Positions 26,123 to 33,147 of a stretch of DNA of 40,241 nucleotides are shown one piece after another. This stretch comes from an uncultured Clostridia bacterium (lineage in GTDB: Bacteria > Bacillota > Clostridia > Christensenellales > UBA1242): contig CANQAY010000009.1 in assembly GCA_947589025.1 (NCBI GenBank), forward strand, positions 1 to 40,241, written 5' to 3'. Made by a program: the position numbers and the translations under genes. Below the pieces are notes generated by a model. It made no database searches. It saw only the letters and a program-made list of their open reading frames with translations, and was not told the origin of the DNA. Each line of letters begins with the position of its first letter. The first letter of the stretch is position 1.

Positions 26123-26686
26123 TTAAATTATTTCGTTATAATCGAATATTACTGGTTTGCCGTTAGGCAGTTCAAAATTTAAATAATTTCCATCTTTAGG
26201 CTCGCCCTTAAAGTAACTCATTAACACACATCCAACACCACCATGCGAAACCAATAGAATGTTTTTATCTTTATATTGTTTCAATTCCTCTAACAAATTA
26301 AAAACGCGTTTTTTTAATTCGCTAATAGATTCAGCCCTTTTAAAATGTTGATTAGAATTTTTGTTCCAAAACCCATTAAAGTCAAATTCACTTCTAGTCA
26401 ATCCTTCAAATTCGCCAAAATCTCGTTCAATCAATCGGTCATCAATTTTAATAGGGGTTTCCCCCTTATAAACAATTTCGCACGTTTGTTTTGCTCTAAT
26501 TAGCGGGCTGCACAACACAATATCAAATTTAATTTTGTTAATTGTTTTTGCTGTTTCTTTTGCTTGTTTAATTCCATTTTTATTTAAAGTAATATCCGCT
26601 CTGCCTTGCGCTTTTGGGTCTTTAACGCCTAAGGAATTTACATTATCATTCCAATCAGTTGCCCCGTGCCTTATAAAGTAAATCAT
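26123..26686 (-). CDS. Histidine phosphatase superfamily protein (phosphoglycerate mutase-like)
   Basis: From the ATG at 26686 the protein has 187 residues. RHGATDWN holds the catalytic RHG with His7 as phosphate acceptor, LIRAKQTCEI is the second arginine motif, IERDFGEFEG is the family's ERxxG motif, and LLVSHGGVG carries the second catalytic histidine. This is the cofactor-dependent mutase/phosphatase branch 1; the exact substrate is not clear. The AAGGAG site lies 12 nt before the ATG, longer than usual, with no alternative start in between. It is the first full gene of a gpm-ileS operon and follows a leader ORF and terminator. Confidence 0.88.
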   Translation of the reverse strand: MIYFIRHGATDWNDNVNSLGVKDPKAQGRADITLNKNGIKQAKETAKTINKIKFDIVLCSPLIRAKQTCEIVYKGETPIKIDDRLIERDFGEFEGLTRSEFDFNGFWNKNSNQHFKRAESISELKKRVFNLLEELKQYKDKNILLVSHGGVGCVLMSYFKGEPKDGNYLNFELPNGKPVIFDYNEII

Positions 26687-26704
26687 AGTTAAAATTTTCT
26701 CCTT

Positions 26705-26733
26705 AAATAAAAATGCCAGCCCAAGTGCTGACA
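26705..26733 (-). terminator. Intrinsic terminator/attenuator between leader ORF and phosphatase-ileS
   Basis: On the minus strand TGTCAGC, loop ACTTGG, GCTGGCA (7 bp, one G-U), then TTTTTATTT. It lies 21 nt after the leader ORF stop and 28 nt before the phosphatase ATG. Confidence 0.75.
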
Positions 26734-26753
26734 CGTTTGCATCAAAACACCTT

Positions 26754-26822
26754 CTACAACTTAATTGGTAGAATAATGTAACCAATAATTACAACTGCAA
26801 ATACAAAACTAAGTATATTCAT
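26754..26822 (-). CDS. Ile-rich 22-residue leader peptide or small membrane protein
   Basis: ATG at 26822, TAG at 26756-26754, 22 residues. Isoleucine is found at positions 3, 12, 13, 16, 17 and 20, so six of 22, with two tandem pairs. The rest is mainly Val, Leu, Phe and Ala, so it could also span the membrane as one helix. A TATAAT box lies 6 nt before the ATG, which indicates leaderless translation. The ORF stands between a strong promoter and an intrinsic terminator, with the phosphatase-ileS pair following. This is the layout expected of an attenuation leader peptide that senses charged tRNA-Ile. A KdpF-like small membrane protein is the main alternative. Confidence 0.6.
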   Translation of the reverse strand: MNILSFVFAVVIIGYIILPIKL

Positions 26823-26828
26823 ATTGTG

Positions 26829-26857
26829 ATTATATAAATAATGCAAAAAAAAGTCAA
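26829..26857 (-). promoter_or_regulatory. Promoter of the leader ORF-phosphatase-ileS operon
   Basis: TTGACT (26857-26852), 17-bp spacer, TATAAT (26834-26829). Transcription would start at about 26822, the A of the leader ATG. Confidence 0.8.
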
Positions 26858-26869
26858 TAGATTTTTAAC

Positions 26870-26892
26870 AAAAAACTTGCACACGGCAAGTT
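26870..26892 (-). terminator. Terminator of the ung-esterase operon
   Basis: On the minus strand AACTTGC, loop CGTGT, GCAAGTT, then a T-run. It lies about 30 bp past the esterase stop. Confidence 0.7.
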
Positions 26893-26921
26893 AAATTTGC
26901 TAAGTTTTTAGTTTAGTGTTT

Positions 26922-27965
26922 TCATTTTGTTTTAATTAAACTTATAGTGTTAAGTGTGTTTAAAAGGGCTATGTTCCAACTAACATAGTCGTGCCCGCCC
27001 TTAAAAATTGAAGTGTGGGCAGGCTTAATATATTCTGCCAAAATTTTTGTTTTGTTTTGAATAGGTTTAAAATCCGCATTGCCATAATTTAAATAGAAAT
27101 TTGTTTTTGTTGGGTTTTCTTTATAATAATCTAAAAACTTGTTGTTTTTAAACCAAAGCGATGGCGAGGAACAAATAACATTACCTATATAGTTACTAAA
27201 AAATTCATCAATATAAAGGGAAGTTATGCCTCCAAAACTTTGCCCCCAAAAATAGAAATTGTTTTTGTTAGGCTCAACAAACTTTTTGTTTGTTAAATAT
27301 GCTGTAAGTTCGCATGCAATAAACTCGGCAAAGTTTTTGTATGGCAATTCCTTACTTCTATCTTGTTGCATTATAAAACAAACTAAAAAATCGTCTTTTT
27401 CATTAATTTGCTCTGCCAAACGCATAGAATAATGCCAAACTCCACCATCGGTTACTATAAGGCATTTTTTATGCTTAATTTTGCCAAAATTTTTAGGGCA
27501 AGCAATTAAAATTTCATATTTTTTGTTTAAAATGTTGCTGTAAACTTTGTGGGTTTCAGTTTTTAAACTAAAATTAGGGATTTTGGGCACAGGCAAAATG
27601 TAATTTTGTTCAAAATATACTTTTCCCGTATCATTATAAAATTTTAGTTTGTTTTTAGCGTAGGGGTCATCAATAATATTGTTCTCTTTATCTGCACCTT
27701 TTAAATTTTGGCAATTTTTAAATAGATAATAGCAAATATTATCAACAAAATCCCGTGTATATTCTAAAAACCAAACATCTTTTTTAATTTGCGTGAATTG
27801 TAACCTGTTTGAAATCTCTAGTGTTTCAACATCCCCATTTGAAACATAAAGGTGTTGAATTTTTAATTTTCCCCCTTGGTTTTTAACAAAAACACTGCCA
27901 TTTTGCTTTAAAAAGGCTTTAATTTCTTCAATAGATTTTGTTTTCAATTCGTTAATATTTATCAT
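26922..27965 (-). CDS. Esterase of the enterochelin-esterase/esterase D type (alpha/beta hydrolase)
   Basis: The 347-residue protein has an N-terminal part (about 1-135) without a clear family, possibly a carbohydrate- or early-set-like domain, then an esterase D domain. HKVYSNILNKKYEILIACP begins the core, followed by CLIVTDGGVWHY. The nucleophile serine is in FYFWGQSFGGITSLY, and the histidine is in FKGGHDYVSW, as in Fes and related feruloyl esterases. No signal peptide, so it is cytoplasmic and may release intracellular esters such as siderophore iron. The ATG at 27965 overlaps the ung stop (TGATG), following GGAG. A longer TTG start is less likely. There are no siderophore genes nearby. 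Confidence 0.78.
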   Translation of the reverse strand: MININELKTKSIEEIKAFLKQNGSVFVKNQGGKLKIQHLYVSNGDVETLEISNRLQFTQIKKDVWFLEYTRDFVDNICYYLFKNCQNLKGADKENNIIDDPYAKNKLKFYNDTGKVYFEQNYILPVPKIPNFSLKTETHKVYSNILNKKYEILIACPKNFGKIKHKKCLIVTDGGVWHYSMRLAEQINEKDDFLVCFIMQQDRSKELPYKNFAEFIACELTAYLTNKKFVEPNKNNFYFWGQSFGGITSLYIDEFFSNYIGNVICSSPSLWFKNNKFLDYYKENPTKTNFYLNYGNADFKPIQNKTKILAEYIKPAHTSIFKGGHDYVSWNIALLNTLNTISLIKTK

Positions 27966-28630
27966 CACGTTCTCCAATCAATTGGTGTTAGGTTATGCTC
28001 AACTAAAAATGCATTGCACTTGCTAAAGTGGTGGTTGCCAAAAAATCCACTGTAAGCGGAAAATGGGCTGGGGTGGGCGGATTGCAAAATTAAATGATTA
28101 GGGTTGTTTAGCAGCGGCAAAAAACTTTTTGCGTGGCTGCCCCAAAGCATAAACACAATGGGCTGGTTAAGTTCGTTTAAAATTTTAACCACTTCGGTTG
28201 TAAAAGTGTGCCAAAGTTCGTTTGCGTGGCTGGCAGGCTGATGCTCAATAACCGTCAAACTTGTGTTCAAAAGCAGCACGCCCTGTTTTGCCCAAGCGGT
28301 TAGGTCGGTGTTGCCGGTCATCTCAATATGTAAATCATCAGCAATCTCTTTAAAAATGTTTTTAAGGCTGGGTTGCGGAGTTCCATTGTGGCAACTAAAA
28401 GCAAGCCCGTCCGCTTGTCCGCGGGTGTGATAAGGGTCCTGCCCAATAATAACAACTTTAACATTGTTAATTGGCACCAGATTAAGCGCGTTAAAAATTA
28501 ATTGTTTGGGCGGATAAATTGTTTTGGTTTTATATTCATTATCCAGCCAGCCAAAAAGTTTGCGCTTATAATCTAGTTCAAATCTTGTAGAAAGTTTTTC
28601 ACTCCAACTTTTATCTAACACATATTCCAT
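27965..28630 (-). CDS. ung: Uracil-DNA glycosylase, family 1
   Basis: Ung (221 residues) removes uracil from DNA and begins base excision repair. GQDPYHTRGQADGLAFS includes the catalytic aspartate D65 and uracil-binding part, LLNTSLTV follows, and AHPSPFSAYSGFFG is the leucine-loop histidine motif. The start is the ATG at 28630; an earlier in-frame ATG at 28648 overlaps the -10 box. No Shine-Dalgarno is present, as TATAAT ends 6 nt before the ATG. It is the first gene of a two-gene operon with the esterase. Confidence 0.97.
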   Translation of the reverse strand: MEYVLDKSWSEKLSTRFELDYKRKLFGWLDNEYKTKTIYPPKQLIFNALNLVPINNVKVVIIGQDPYHTRGQADGLAFSCHNGTPQPSLKNIFKEIADDLHIEMTGNTDLTAWAKQGVLLLNTSLTVIEHQPASHANELWHTFTTEVVKILNELNQPIVFMLWGSHAKSFLPLLNNPNHLILQSAHPSPFSAYSGFFGNHHFSKCNAFLVEHNLTPIDWRT

Positions 28631-28636
28631 AATTAA

Positions 28637-28665
28637 ATTATAGCACAAAAATTTTTGCTTAGCAA
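28637..28665 (-). promoter_or_regulatory. Promoter of ung, probably leaderless
   Basis: TTGCTA (28665-28660), 17-bp spacer, consensus TATAAT (28642-28637), then 6 nt to the ATG at 28630. Confidence 0.7.
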
Positions 28666-28730
28666 ATAAAAGGGCACAACAAAAAATTAATAAAAAATTT
28701 TTTAAATTTTAATAAAAACGCGCAAAAAAA

Positions 28731-28760
28731 CAAAAAAAATTACATGTTTTTTATGTAATT
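28731..28760 (-). terminator. Terminator of glmM
   Basis: On the minus strand AATTACAT, seven-base loop, ATGTAATT, then eight T. It contains the glmM stop codon. Confidence 0.75.
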
Positions 28761-30008
28761 TTTTAAATTTTCTAAAATTTTTTCTGCTTTTTCTTTATTT
28801 TTATCTTCAACCATAATGCGCAAAACTGGTTCTGTTCCGCTTGGGCGAATTATAATGCGAGTGTTTAATTTAGAATATTTTTCAATTAAATTTTTAAGTT
28901 CGGCTGTTAACTCAAACTTGCCTTGCAGTTTTATGTTTAAGTTAACTTGGCAATATTGCTCATAACCTTTTAACAGCTCGGCAAAGCTAAGTTTTGTTCT
29001 AACCAAAATGTTAATTAAGCTAATGGCATTAAGCAAGCCATCGCCCGTGTTGGAAAGGTGCTTTAAAATTATGTGGCCAGAATTTTCCCCGCCCAAAATT
29101 GATGAATGGGTTTTCATTTCGTTATAAACATTTTTATCTCCCACATTCGCCCTTATTAATTTAATTTTGTTTTTGGCAATAGATTTTTCTAACCCCATGT
29201 TTGTGTAAATTGTTCCAACTAAGCAATCTCCCGCATGCAAATAGTGATTGGATAATATAAACAAAATTTTATCCCCATCCACAATTTCGCCATTTTCGGT
29301 TACGGCAATCAGCCTATCCGCATCACCATCAAAAGCAAAGCCAACCATGTGGTTTTTTATGCAAGCGCTTTTTAACATTTCCAAATGAGTGCAACCCGCG
29401 TTTAAGTTTATGTTGTTTCCGTTTGGCTTGCAATTTAATTTTTCATTGGCACTAAACACTTGCTTGCAAATTTCACTAACTCCGCCATTTGCGCAGTCAA
29501 ACAAACAAGGGTAGTTATATTTTTTTTGCTGTTTTAAAAACAATACATAATAGTCAAGCAAATAATGTGCGTCAATTAAATGGGCGTAGTTGGCAGATTT
29601 TAGCTTTAAATGCCCATCCATTAACTTTTCTATTTCAACTTCCGTTTGTTCACTAATTTTTTCCCCAAAGCTATTAAAAAATTTAATTCCGTTATATTCA
29701 TGTGGATTGTGAGATGCACTTATCATCATTGCAAGCGGATAGTTAAATTTTTGGGCAATAAAGGCAAGTGATGGGCTGCTGCAAACGCCAACATTATGAA
29801 TTTCAATGCCATATTTTAATAACCCGCTTGCCACATTTGCCAAAATGTAATCACTAGAAATGCGGCTATCGTTGCCTACAAGCAAAATTTTTTTATAGCC
29901 CTTTAATTCATAAAATTTTGCCAAAGCCTTAGCCAATTTTTTAAAAATGGTGCAGTTTAAATTATTATCGACAATGCCTCTTATGCCGTCTGTTCCAAAA
30001 TATTTCAT
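28740..30008 (-). CDS. glmM: Phosphoglucosamine mutase
   Basis: GlmM (422 residues) interconverts glucosamine-6- and glucosamine-1-phosphate for peptidoglycan precursor synthesis. FGTDGIRG opens the protein. The phosphoserine is in MISASHNPHEYNGIK (S99), the magnesium loop is DGDADR (227-232), GGENSGHI is the sugar-specific loop, and RPSGTEPVLRIMVE (about 393-406) binds phosphate. The set GGENSGH favours glucosamine mutase over phosphomannomutase. It is some 25 residues shorter than the usual 445-450. No Shine-Dalgarno is seen; CATATT lies 7 nt before the ATG, so leaderless initiation is possible. It is divergent from lgt. Confidence 0.95.
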   Translation of the reverse strand: MKYFGTDGIRGIVDNNLNCTIFKKLAKALAKFYELKGYKKILLVGNDSRISSDYILANVASGLLKYGIEIHNVGVCSSPSLAFIAQKFNYPLAMMISASHNPHEYNGIKFFNSFGEKISEQTEVEIEKLMDGHLKLKSANYAHLIDAHYLLDYYVLFLKQQKKYNYPCLFDCANGGVSEICKQVFSANEKLNCKPNGNNINLNAGCTHLEMLKSACIKNHMVGFAFDGDADRLIAVTENGEIVDGDKILFILSNHYLHAGDCLVGTIYTNMGLEKSIAKNKIKLIRANVGDKNVYNEMKTHSSILGGENSGHIILKHLSNTGDGLLNAISLINILVRTKLSFAELLKGYEQYCQVNLNIKLQGKFELTAELKNLIEKYSKLNTRIIIRPSGTEPVLRIMVEDKNKEKAEKILENLKNYIKNM

Positions 30009-30086
30009 ATAATTTAATATGACAAATTAACAATTTTGTTTAATTCTGTAAAATTTTGTATAAATCAACTATTTCAATTAAATTGG

Positions 30087-30115
30087 TTGCATTTTTTTTT
30101 GTTTTAAATTAAAAT
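30087..30115 (+). promoter_or_regulatory. Promoter of the lgt operon, probably leaderless
   Basis: TTGCAT (30087-30092), 17-bp spacer, TAAAAT (30110-30115), then 6 nt to the ATG at 30122. Confidence 0.7.
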
Positions 30116-30121
30116 ATAAGC

Positions 30122-30919
30122 ATGAAATCATATTATTTGCCGCCCAAAGGTTTTTTCATATTTGGCTTTGAAATTCGTTTTTATGGCGTTATTATTGCAG
30201 TTGCCATGTTGTTGGGCATATTGCTTGCATGCAAACTTGCCCAAAAAAAAGGCATTAAAAGTGATGACATATTATTGCTTGCCATAATTTGCTTGCCACT
30301 TGCAATAGTTGGCGCAAGGCTATATTATTGTTTGTTTTATGAGGAAAGTTACACCTTTTTGCAGCTGTTCAATTTAAAAAATGGCGGGTTAGCCATTTAT
30401 GGCGGCGTAATTGGTGGGCTAATTGGCGTTTTAATTTTTTGCCTTGTTAAAAAAGATTTTAAAATTTTGGGTGCAATTTGCGATGTTTGTGTGCCATGCT
30501 TACTTCTTGGCCAAGCAATAGGGCGATGGGGCAATTTCTTTAATCAAGAGGCGTATGGCAACCTTATAACCAACCCAAATTTGCAATGGTTTCCGTTTGC
30601 CGTGTTTATAGAAGCAAAAAACGCATGGTTTCAGGCCACATTCTTTTATGAAAGTTTGTGGAACTTAATTGGCACCGCCGTTTTGCTTGTGGTGTTTCAT
30701 AAATCTCATTTTAATTGGACAACTTCTTCAATTTACTTAATTTGGTATGGCATTGGCAGGGCAATGATAGAAGGCCTAAGGTCGGATAGCCTTTATATAG
30801 GTGGCAGTTCAATAAGGGTTTCTCAAGCTTTAAGTGTGGTTTTAATAATTATAGGTTGTGCAATTTTGGTTTATAATTTAATAAGAAGGAAAAAGGAATC
30901 AAATGACCAAAAAATCTAA
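30122..30919 (+). CDS. lgt: Prolipoprotein diacylglyceryl transferase
   Basis: Lgt (265 residues) adds diacylglycerol from phosphatidylglycerol to the lipobox cysteine of prelipoproteins at the cytoplasmic membrane. Seven hydrophobic helices can be seen. The signature GRWGNFFNQEAYG begins at residue 134, NGGLAIYGGVIGG (about 87-100) holds the residues around the conserved glycines, and a late YGIGRAMIEGLRSD carries the conserved arginine. These are the expected catalytic parts. The mRNA is probably leaderless. The gene overlaps the next by 17 bp and they form an operon of three. Confidence 0.96.
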   Translation: MKSYYLPPKGFFIFGFEIRFYGVIIAVAMLLGILLACKLAQKKGIKSDDILLLAIICLPLAIVGARLYYCLFYEESYTFLQLFNLKNGGLAIYGGVIGGLIGVLIFCLVKKDFKILGAICDVCVPCLLLGQAIGRWGNFFNQEAYGNLITNPNLQWFPFAVFIEAKNAWFQATFFYESLWNLIGTAVLLVVFHKSHFNWTTSSIYLIWYGIGRAMIEGLRSDSLYIGGSSIRVSQALSVVLIIIGCAILVYNLIRRKKESNDQKI

Positions 30920-31403
30920 AATTTTATACTATTCATGTTTAATAGTTAATGTGGTATGTTTTATACTAGATTTTTTGCCTATCGATTTTGAATTTTTTAG
31001 AACCAGTTTCCCTATAACCTTAATATTAATAGGGCTGTGGCTAATGGTCCGTGCCTTTTCGCTAAAAATTGATAGCAGTTTGTTTATTGGCACCACGCTT
31101 ATGCTTTGCGGCGTGTTAAATTTTGTAATATTTATATTAGACTATTTTGCAAAAATTAAATTTTACAATCAATCGTGGCCTTATTATCTGTTTAGTTTGG
31201 CAATTGCAAGTTTGTTTACGGCCATTTATTTTAAAGATAAAATGCAGGCCAAATTATTTGTGTTATTTTTAGGTTTAGGTTTAATTGTGTTGCTTTTTAT
31301 TCAAAATTTAATTAATATTTGGTGGACAGTGGCACTTGCAATAACTTGGTTTGTAATTTATTTTGCTATTAACTTAATTGTTTTTAAAAGGAGAAATAAA
31401 TGA
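30903..31403 (+). CDS. Multi-pass membrane protein of unknown function
   Basis: The 166-residue protein has five to six closely spaced hydrophobic helices and ends in the basic FKRRNK. I see no catalytic motif. It could be a small DUF-type membrane protein of the wall or stress category, but nothing proves it. AAGGAATC is placed before the ATG. It overlaps lgt by 17 bp and the next ORF by 4 bp (ATGA), so it is translated in a coupled way and is likely to work with them. Confidence 0.65.
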   Translation: MTKKSKILYYSCLIVNVVCFILDFLPIDFEFFRTSFPITLILIGLWLMVRAFSLKIDSSLFIGTTLMLCGVLNFVIFILDYFAKIKFYNQSWPYYLFSLAIASLFTAIYFKDKMQAKLFVLFLGLGLIVLLFIQNLINIWWTVALAITWFVIYFAINLIVFKRRNK

Positions 31404-32008
31404 GCGTAGAAGATGAAAAATTTAACGAATTAACAAAAACGGTGGCGGAACAGCGCTTGGAAATTTCGCGCTTGCGCGCCATTGTGGAAGATTATAAGAA
31501 AAAGGAGCAATCTATTTCAAGTGCCATAATTGCCAGCATGGAGCATGCCAATCAGCTTGAAGCCAGCCGCAAAAAACTTTATTTGTTGGATATTCAGCGC
31601 AGCAGATTAATGTATTTAAGGATGGAGCAAATAATAAACGAACTTTATATTCGTTACCCAGAACTTAAAAAAGACACCGTGCTTAAAGATATGAGCGAGA
31701 AGTTTAGAACAATGGTTTATAGCAATTTAAATGAAAAGGATAACGAGTTTACTCAAACCAGCCTTAAAAAACCAGTGGTGGATGACCCCATTAAAAAGCT
31801 TTTGCGCAACATTATAGATTGTTTTGATAGCAAAAAAGCGGGCGGAGATGTTAAGCGTGGCGGCCCTAGTGAAGATTTAATGAACAATGTTTCTTCCAGC
31901 GGGTTTGATTTTAATGAGGCACTTAACCCAACTATGGAATTAAGTGAAATATTAAAATTCTTTAATTTGGGCAATAAAGACGAAGGAAGCGAAAGCGCTA
32001 AAATGTAA
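31400..32008 (+). CDS. Coiled-coil protein, DivIVA-like N-terminal part
   Basis: This 202-residue protein starts with a long charged helix with heptad pattern: RLEISRLRAIVEDYKKKEQS and then SAIIASMEHANQLEA, residues about 15-60. That resembles the coiled coil of DivIVA/GpsB-type division proteins, though the N-terminal membrane-binding motif is not obvious. The middle (about 60-120) is helical, and the rest is low complexity with short hydrophobic stretches. AAAGGAG precedes the ATG. It closes the lgt operon, suggesting a cell-envelope role. The DivIVA link is a guess from pattern. Confidence 0.6.
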   Translation: MSVEDEKFNELTKTVAEQRLEISRLRAIVEDYKKKEQSISSAIIASMEHANQLEASRKKLYLLDIQRSRLMYLRMEQIINELYIRYPELKKDTVLKDMSEKFRTMVYSNLNEKDNEFTQTSLKKPVVDDPIKKLLRNIIDCFDSKKAGGDVKRGGPSEDLMNNVSSSGFDFNEALNPTMELSEILKFFNLGNKDEGSESAKM

Positions 32009-32029
32009 ATGGCTTAATGCCATTTTTTT
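32007..32029 (+). terminator. Terminator of the lgt operon
   Basis: AAATGGC, loop TTAAT, GCCATTT, then T-run, starting on the last base of the stop codon. Confidence 0.8.
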
Positions 32030-32106
32030 GTTAATTTAACATTATAAAAACTAATATATTATATAATAAGGTATATAAAAAATTAAAAAAATTTTTAATT
32101 TACCTA

Positions 32107-32135
32107 TTGACAAGCTTGCTCATCTGTGTTAAATT
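32107..32135 (+). promoter_or_regulatory. Promoter of the WG-like protein gene
   Basis: TTGACA (32107-32112), 17-bp spacer, TAAATT (32130-32135), ahead of an AAGGAG site. Confidence 0.65.
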
Positions 32136-32158
32136 AAAAAAAGCAAAAGGAGTTTATT

Positions 32159-33061
32159 ATGTTTATAAGAAAAAAAACTACCATTTTTAAAGGTGAAAAA
32201 AGTTATTTAGTAGATAATAGTGGTGAAAACATCGTAGATTTAGGCTTTGATGAATTGGAATTTTTAAATGGCGGCAATTTGGTTAAATATGTGCTTGCCG
32301 GCAAAACCAACATCGTTACAGTTGATTTTATTAATCAAAACAAGAAAAAGAGCGCTTACACTTCCGCTTGCGTGTGGGATGAGAAAACAGATTTTAATGG
32401 TTTCTATCTTTTAAGCAACAAGCAAAAAGATGGCTTAAAGTTTGTTGATAATTCTGGCACAATAAAGCTTTTCAAAAATGGATATGTTTATTCTGTAGGG
32501 CAGGATAGATCTGTTATTTTTGTGGAGGATAGATTTGACGCAGCTGCAAGTTGTAAAATGGCTTATACCGAGGCGGGTCACTTAAGTTTAAATTTTGCCG
32601 ATGTGCCAGATTTAAAAGTTAAAGGCGGCATTAATCCATCTTTATTTTCAATTGTTGGCTCTTTTGCAGATGGCGATAACCTTGTAGATAATGACGATTT
32701 GCAGGCCCTTATAGATTTATTTAAAAAGATTTTGTTAGAAGATATTAGAAACTTTAATAAACCAACTAAAAAATATATACTATCCAATTTTGGCAGCCTA
32801 ACTTTTGCCAAAACTTTAAATGATAAATTGCTTGATAGTTACATAGTTCGTTTTGACGAAAAGACATTCGATACAGTTGAAGAAGCTAAGCAAAATGCAA
32901 TAAATGTGCTTGCCTTGTTAAAGAAAAAGGTTACAAAACGTTTTGAAAATGAAAAACTTGCAGCTCAAAGAATTGCTGCCGAGCAAGAATTGGCAGACAG
33001 CTTAAAAATTAAGGAAGTAAAAGCAGTTGCTTCAGCATGTGATGAATTAAACAAATTTTAA
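32159..33061 (+). CDS. Hypothetical protein with WG-like repeats
   Basis: The 300-residue protein has no clear signal or membrane segment. Two stretches, SYLVDNSGENIVDLGFDELE and GLKFVDNSGTIKLFKNGYVY, look like degenerate WG/KWG beta-propeller units (a V-D-x-x-G-x-I pattern). Residues 200-300 are helical, with a charged coiled coil near 245-285 (KKKVTKRFENEKLAAQRIAA). A function cannot be named. AAGGAG precedes the ATG, and it has its own promoter and terminator, immediately upstream of spoIVA. Confidence 0.6.
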   Translation: MFIRKKTTIFKGEKSYLVDNSGENIVDLGFDELEFLNGGNLVKYVLAGKTNIVTVDFINQNKKKSAYTSACVWDEKTDFNGFYLLSNKQKDGLKFVDNSGTIKLFKNGYVYSVGQDRSVIFVEDRFDAAASCKMAYTEAGHLSLNFADVPDLKVKGGINPSLFSIVGSFADGDNLVDNDDLQALIDLFKKILLEDIRNFNKPTKKYILSNFGSLTFAKTLNDKLLDSYIVRFDEKTFDTVEEAKQNAINVLALLKKKVTKRFENEKLAAQRIAAEQELADSLKIKEVKAVASACDELNKF

Positions 33062-33087
33062 ATGCGGTTATCCCGCATTTTTTTTAT
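33060..33087 (+). terminator. Terminator of the WG-like protein gene
   Basis: AAATGCGG, loop TTATC, CCGCATTT, then T-run, overlapping the stop codon. Confidence 0.85.
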
Positions 33088-33097
33088 ATCCATTTTG

Positions 33098-33127
33098 GTT
33101 ATATTTTAATTTCTTCCATCATAAGTT
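33098..33127 (+). promoter_or_regulatory. Candidate sigma-E-type promoter of spoIVA
   Basis: GTTATATT (33098-33105), 14-bp spacer, CATAAGTT (33120-33127). This resembles the Bacillota mother-cell sigma-E pattern (ATATT / CATACA-T). No sigma-A -35/-10 pair is evident here. Confidence 0.45.
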
Positions 33128-33147
33128 AAACTAGATTGGAGGAGATA

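Noticed and set aside
26690-26900. T-box riboswitch upstream of ileS
   Set aside because: No specifier-loop hairpin or GGUGGNACCGCG antiterminator motif is visible; a leader ORF and simple terminator are there instead.
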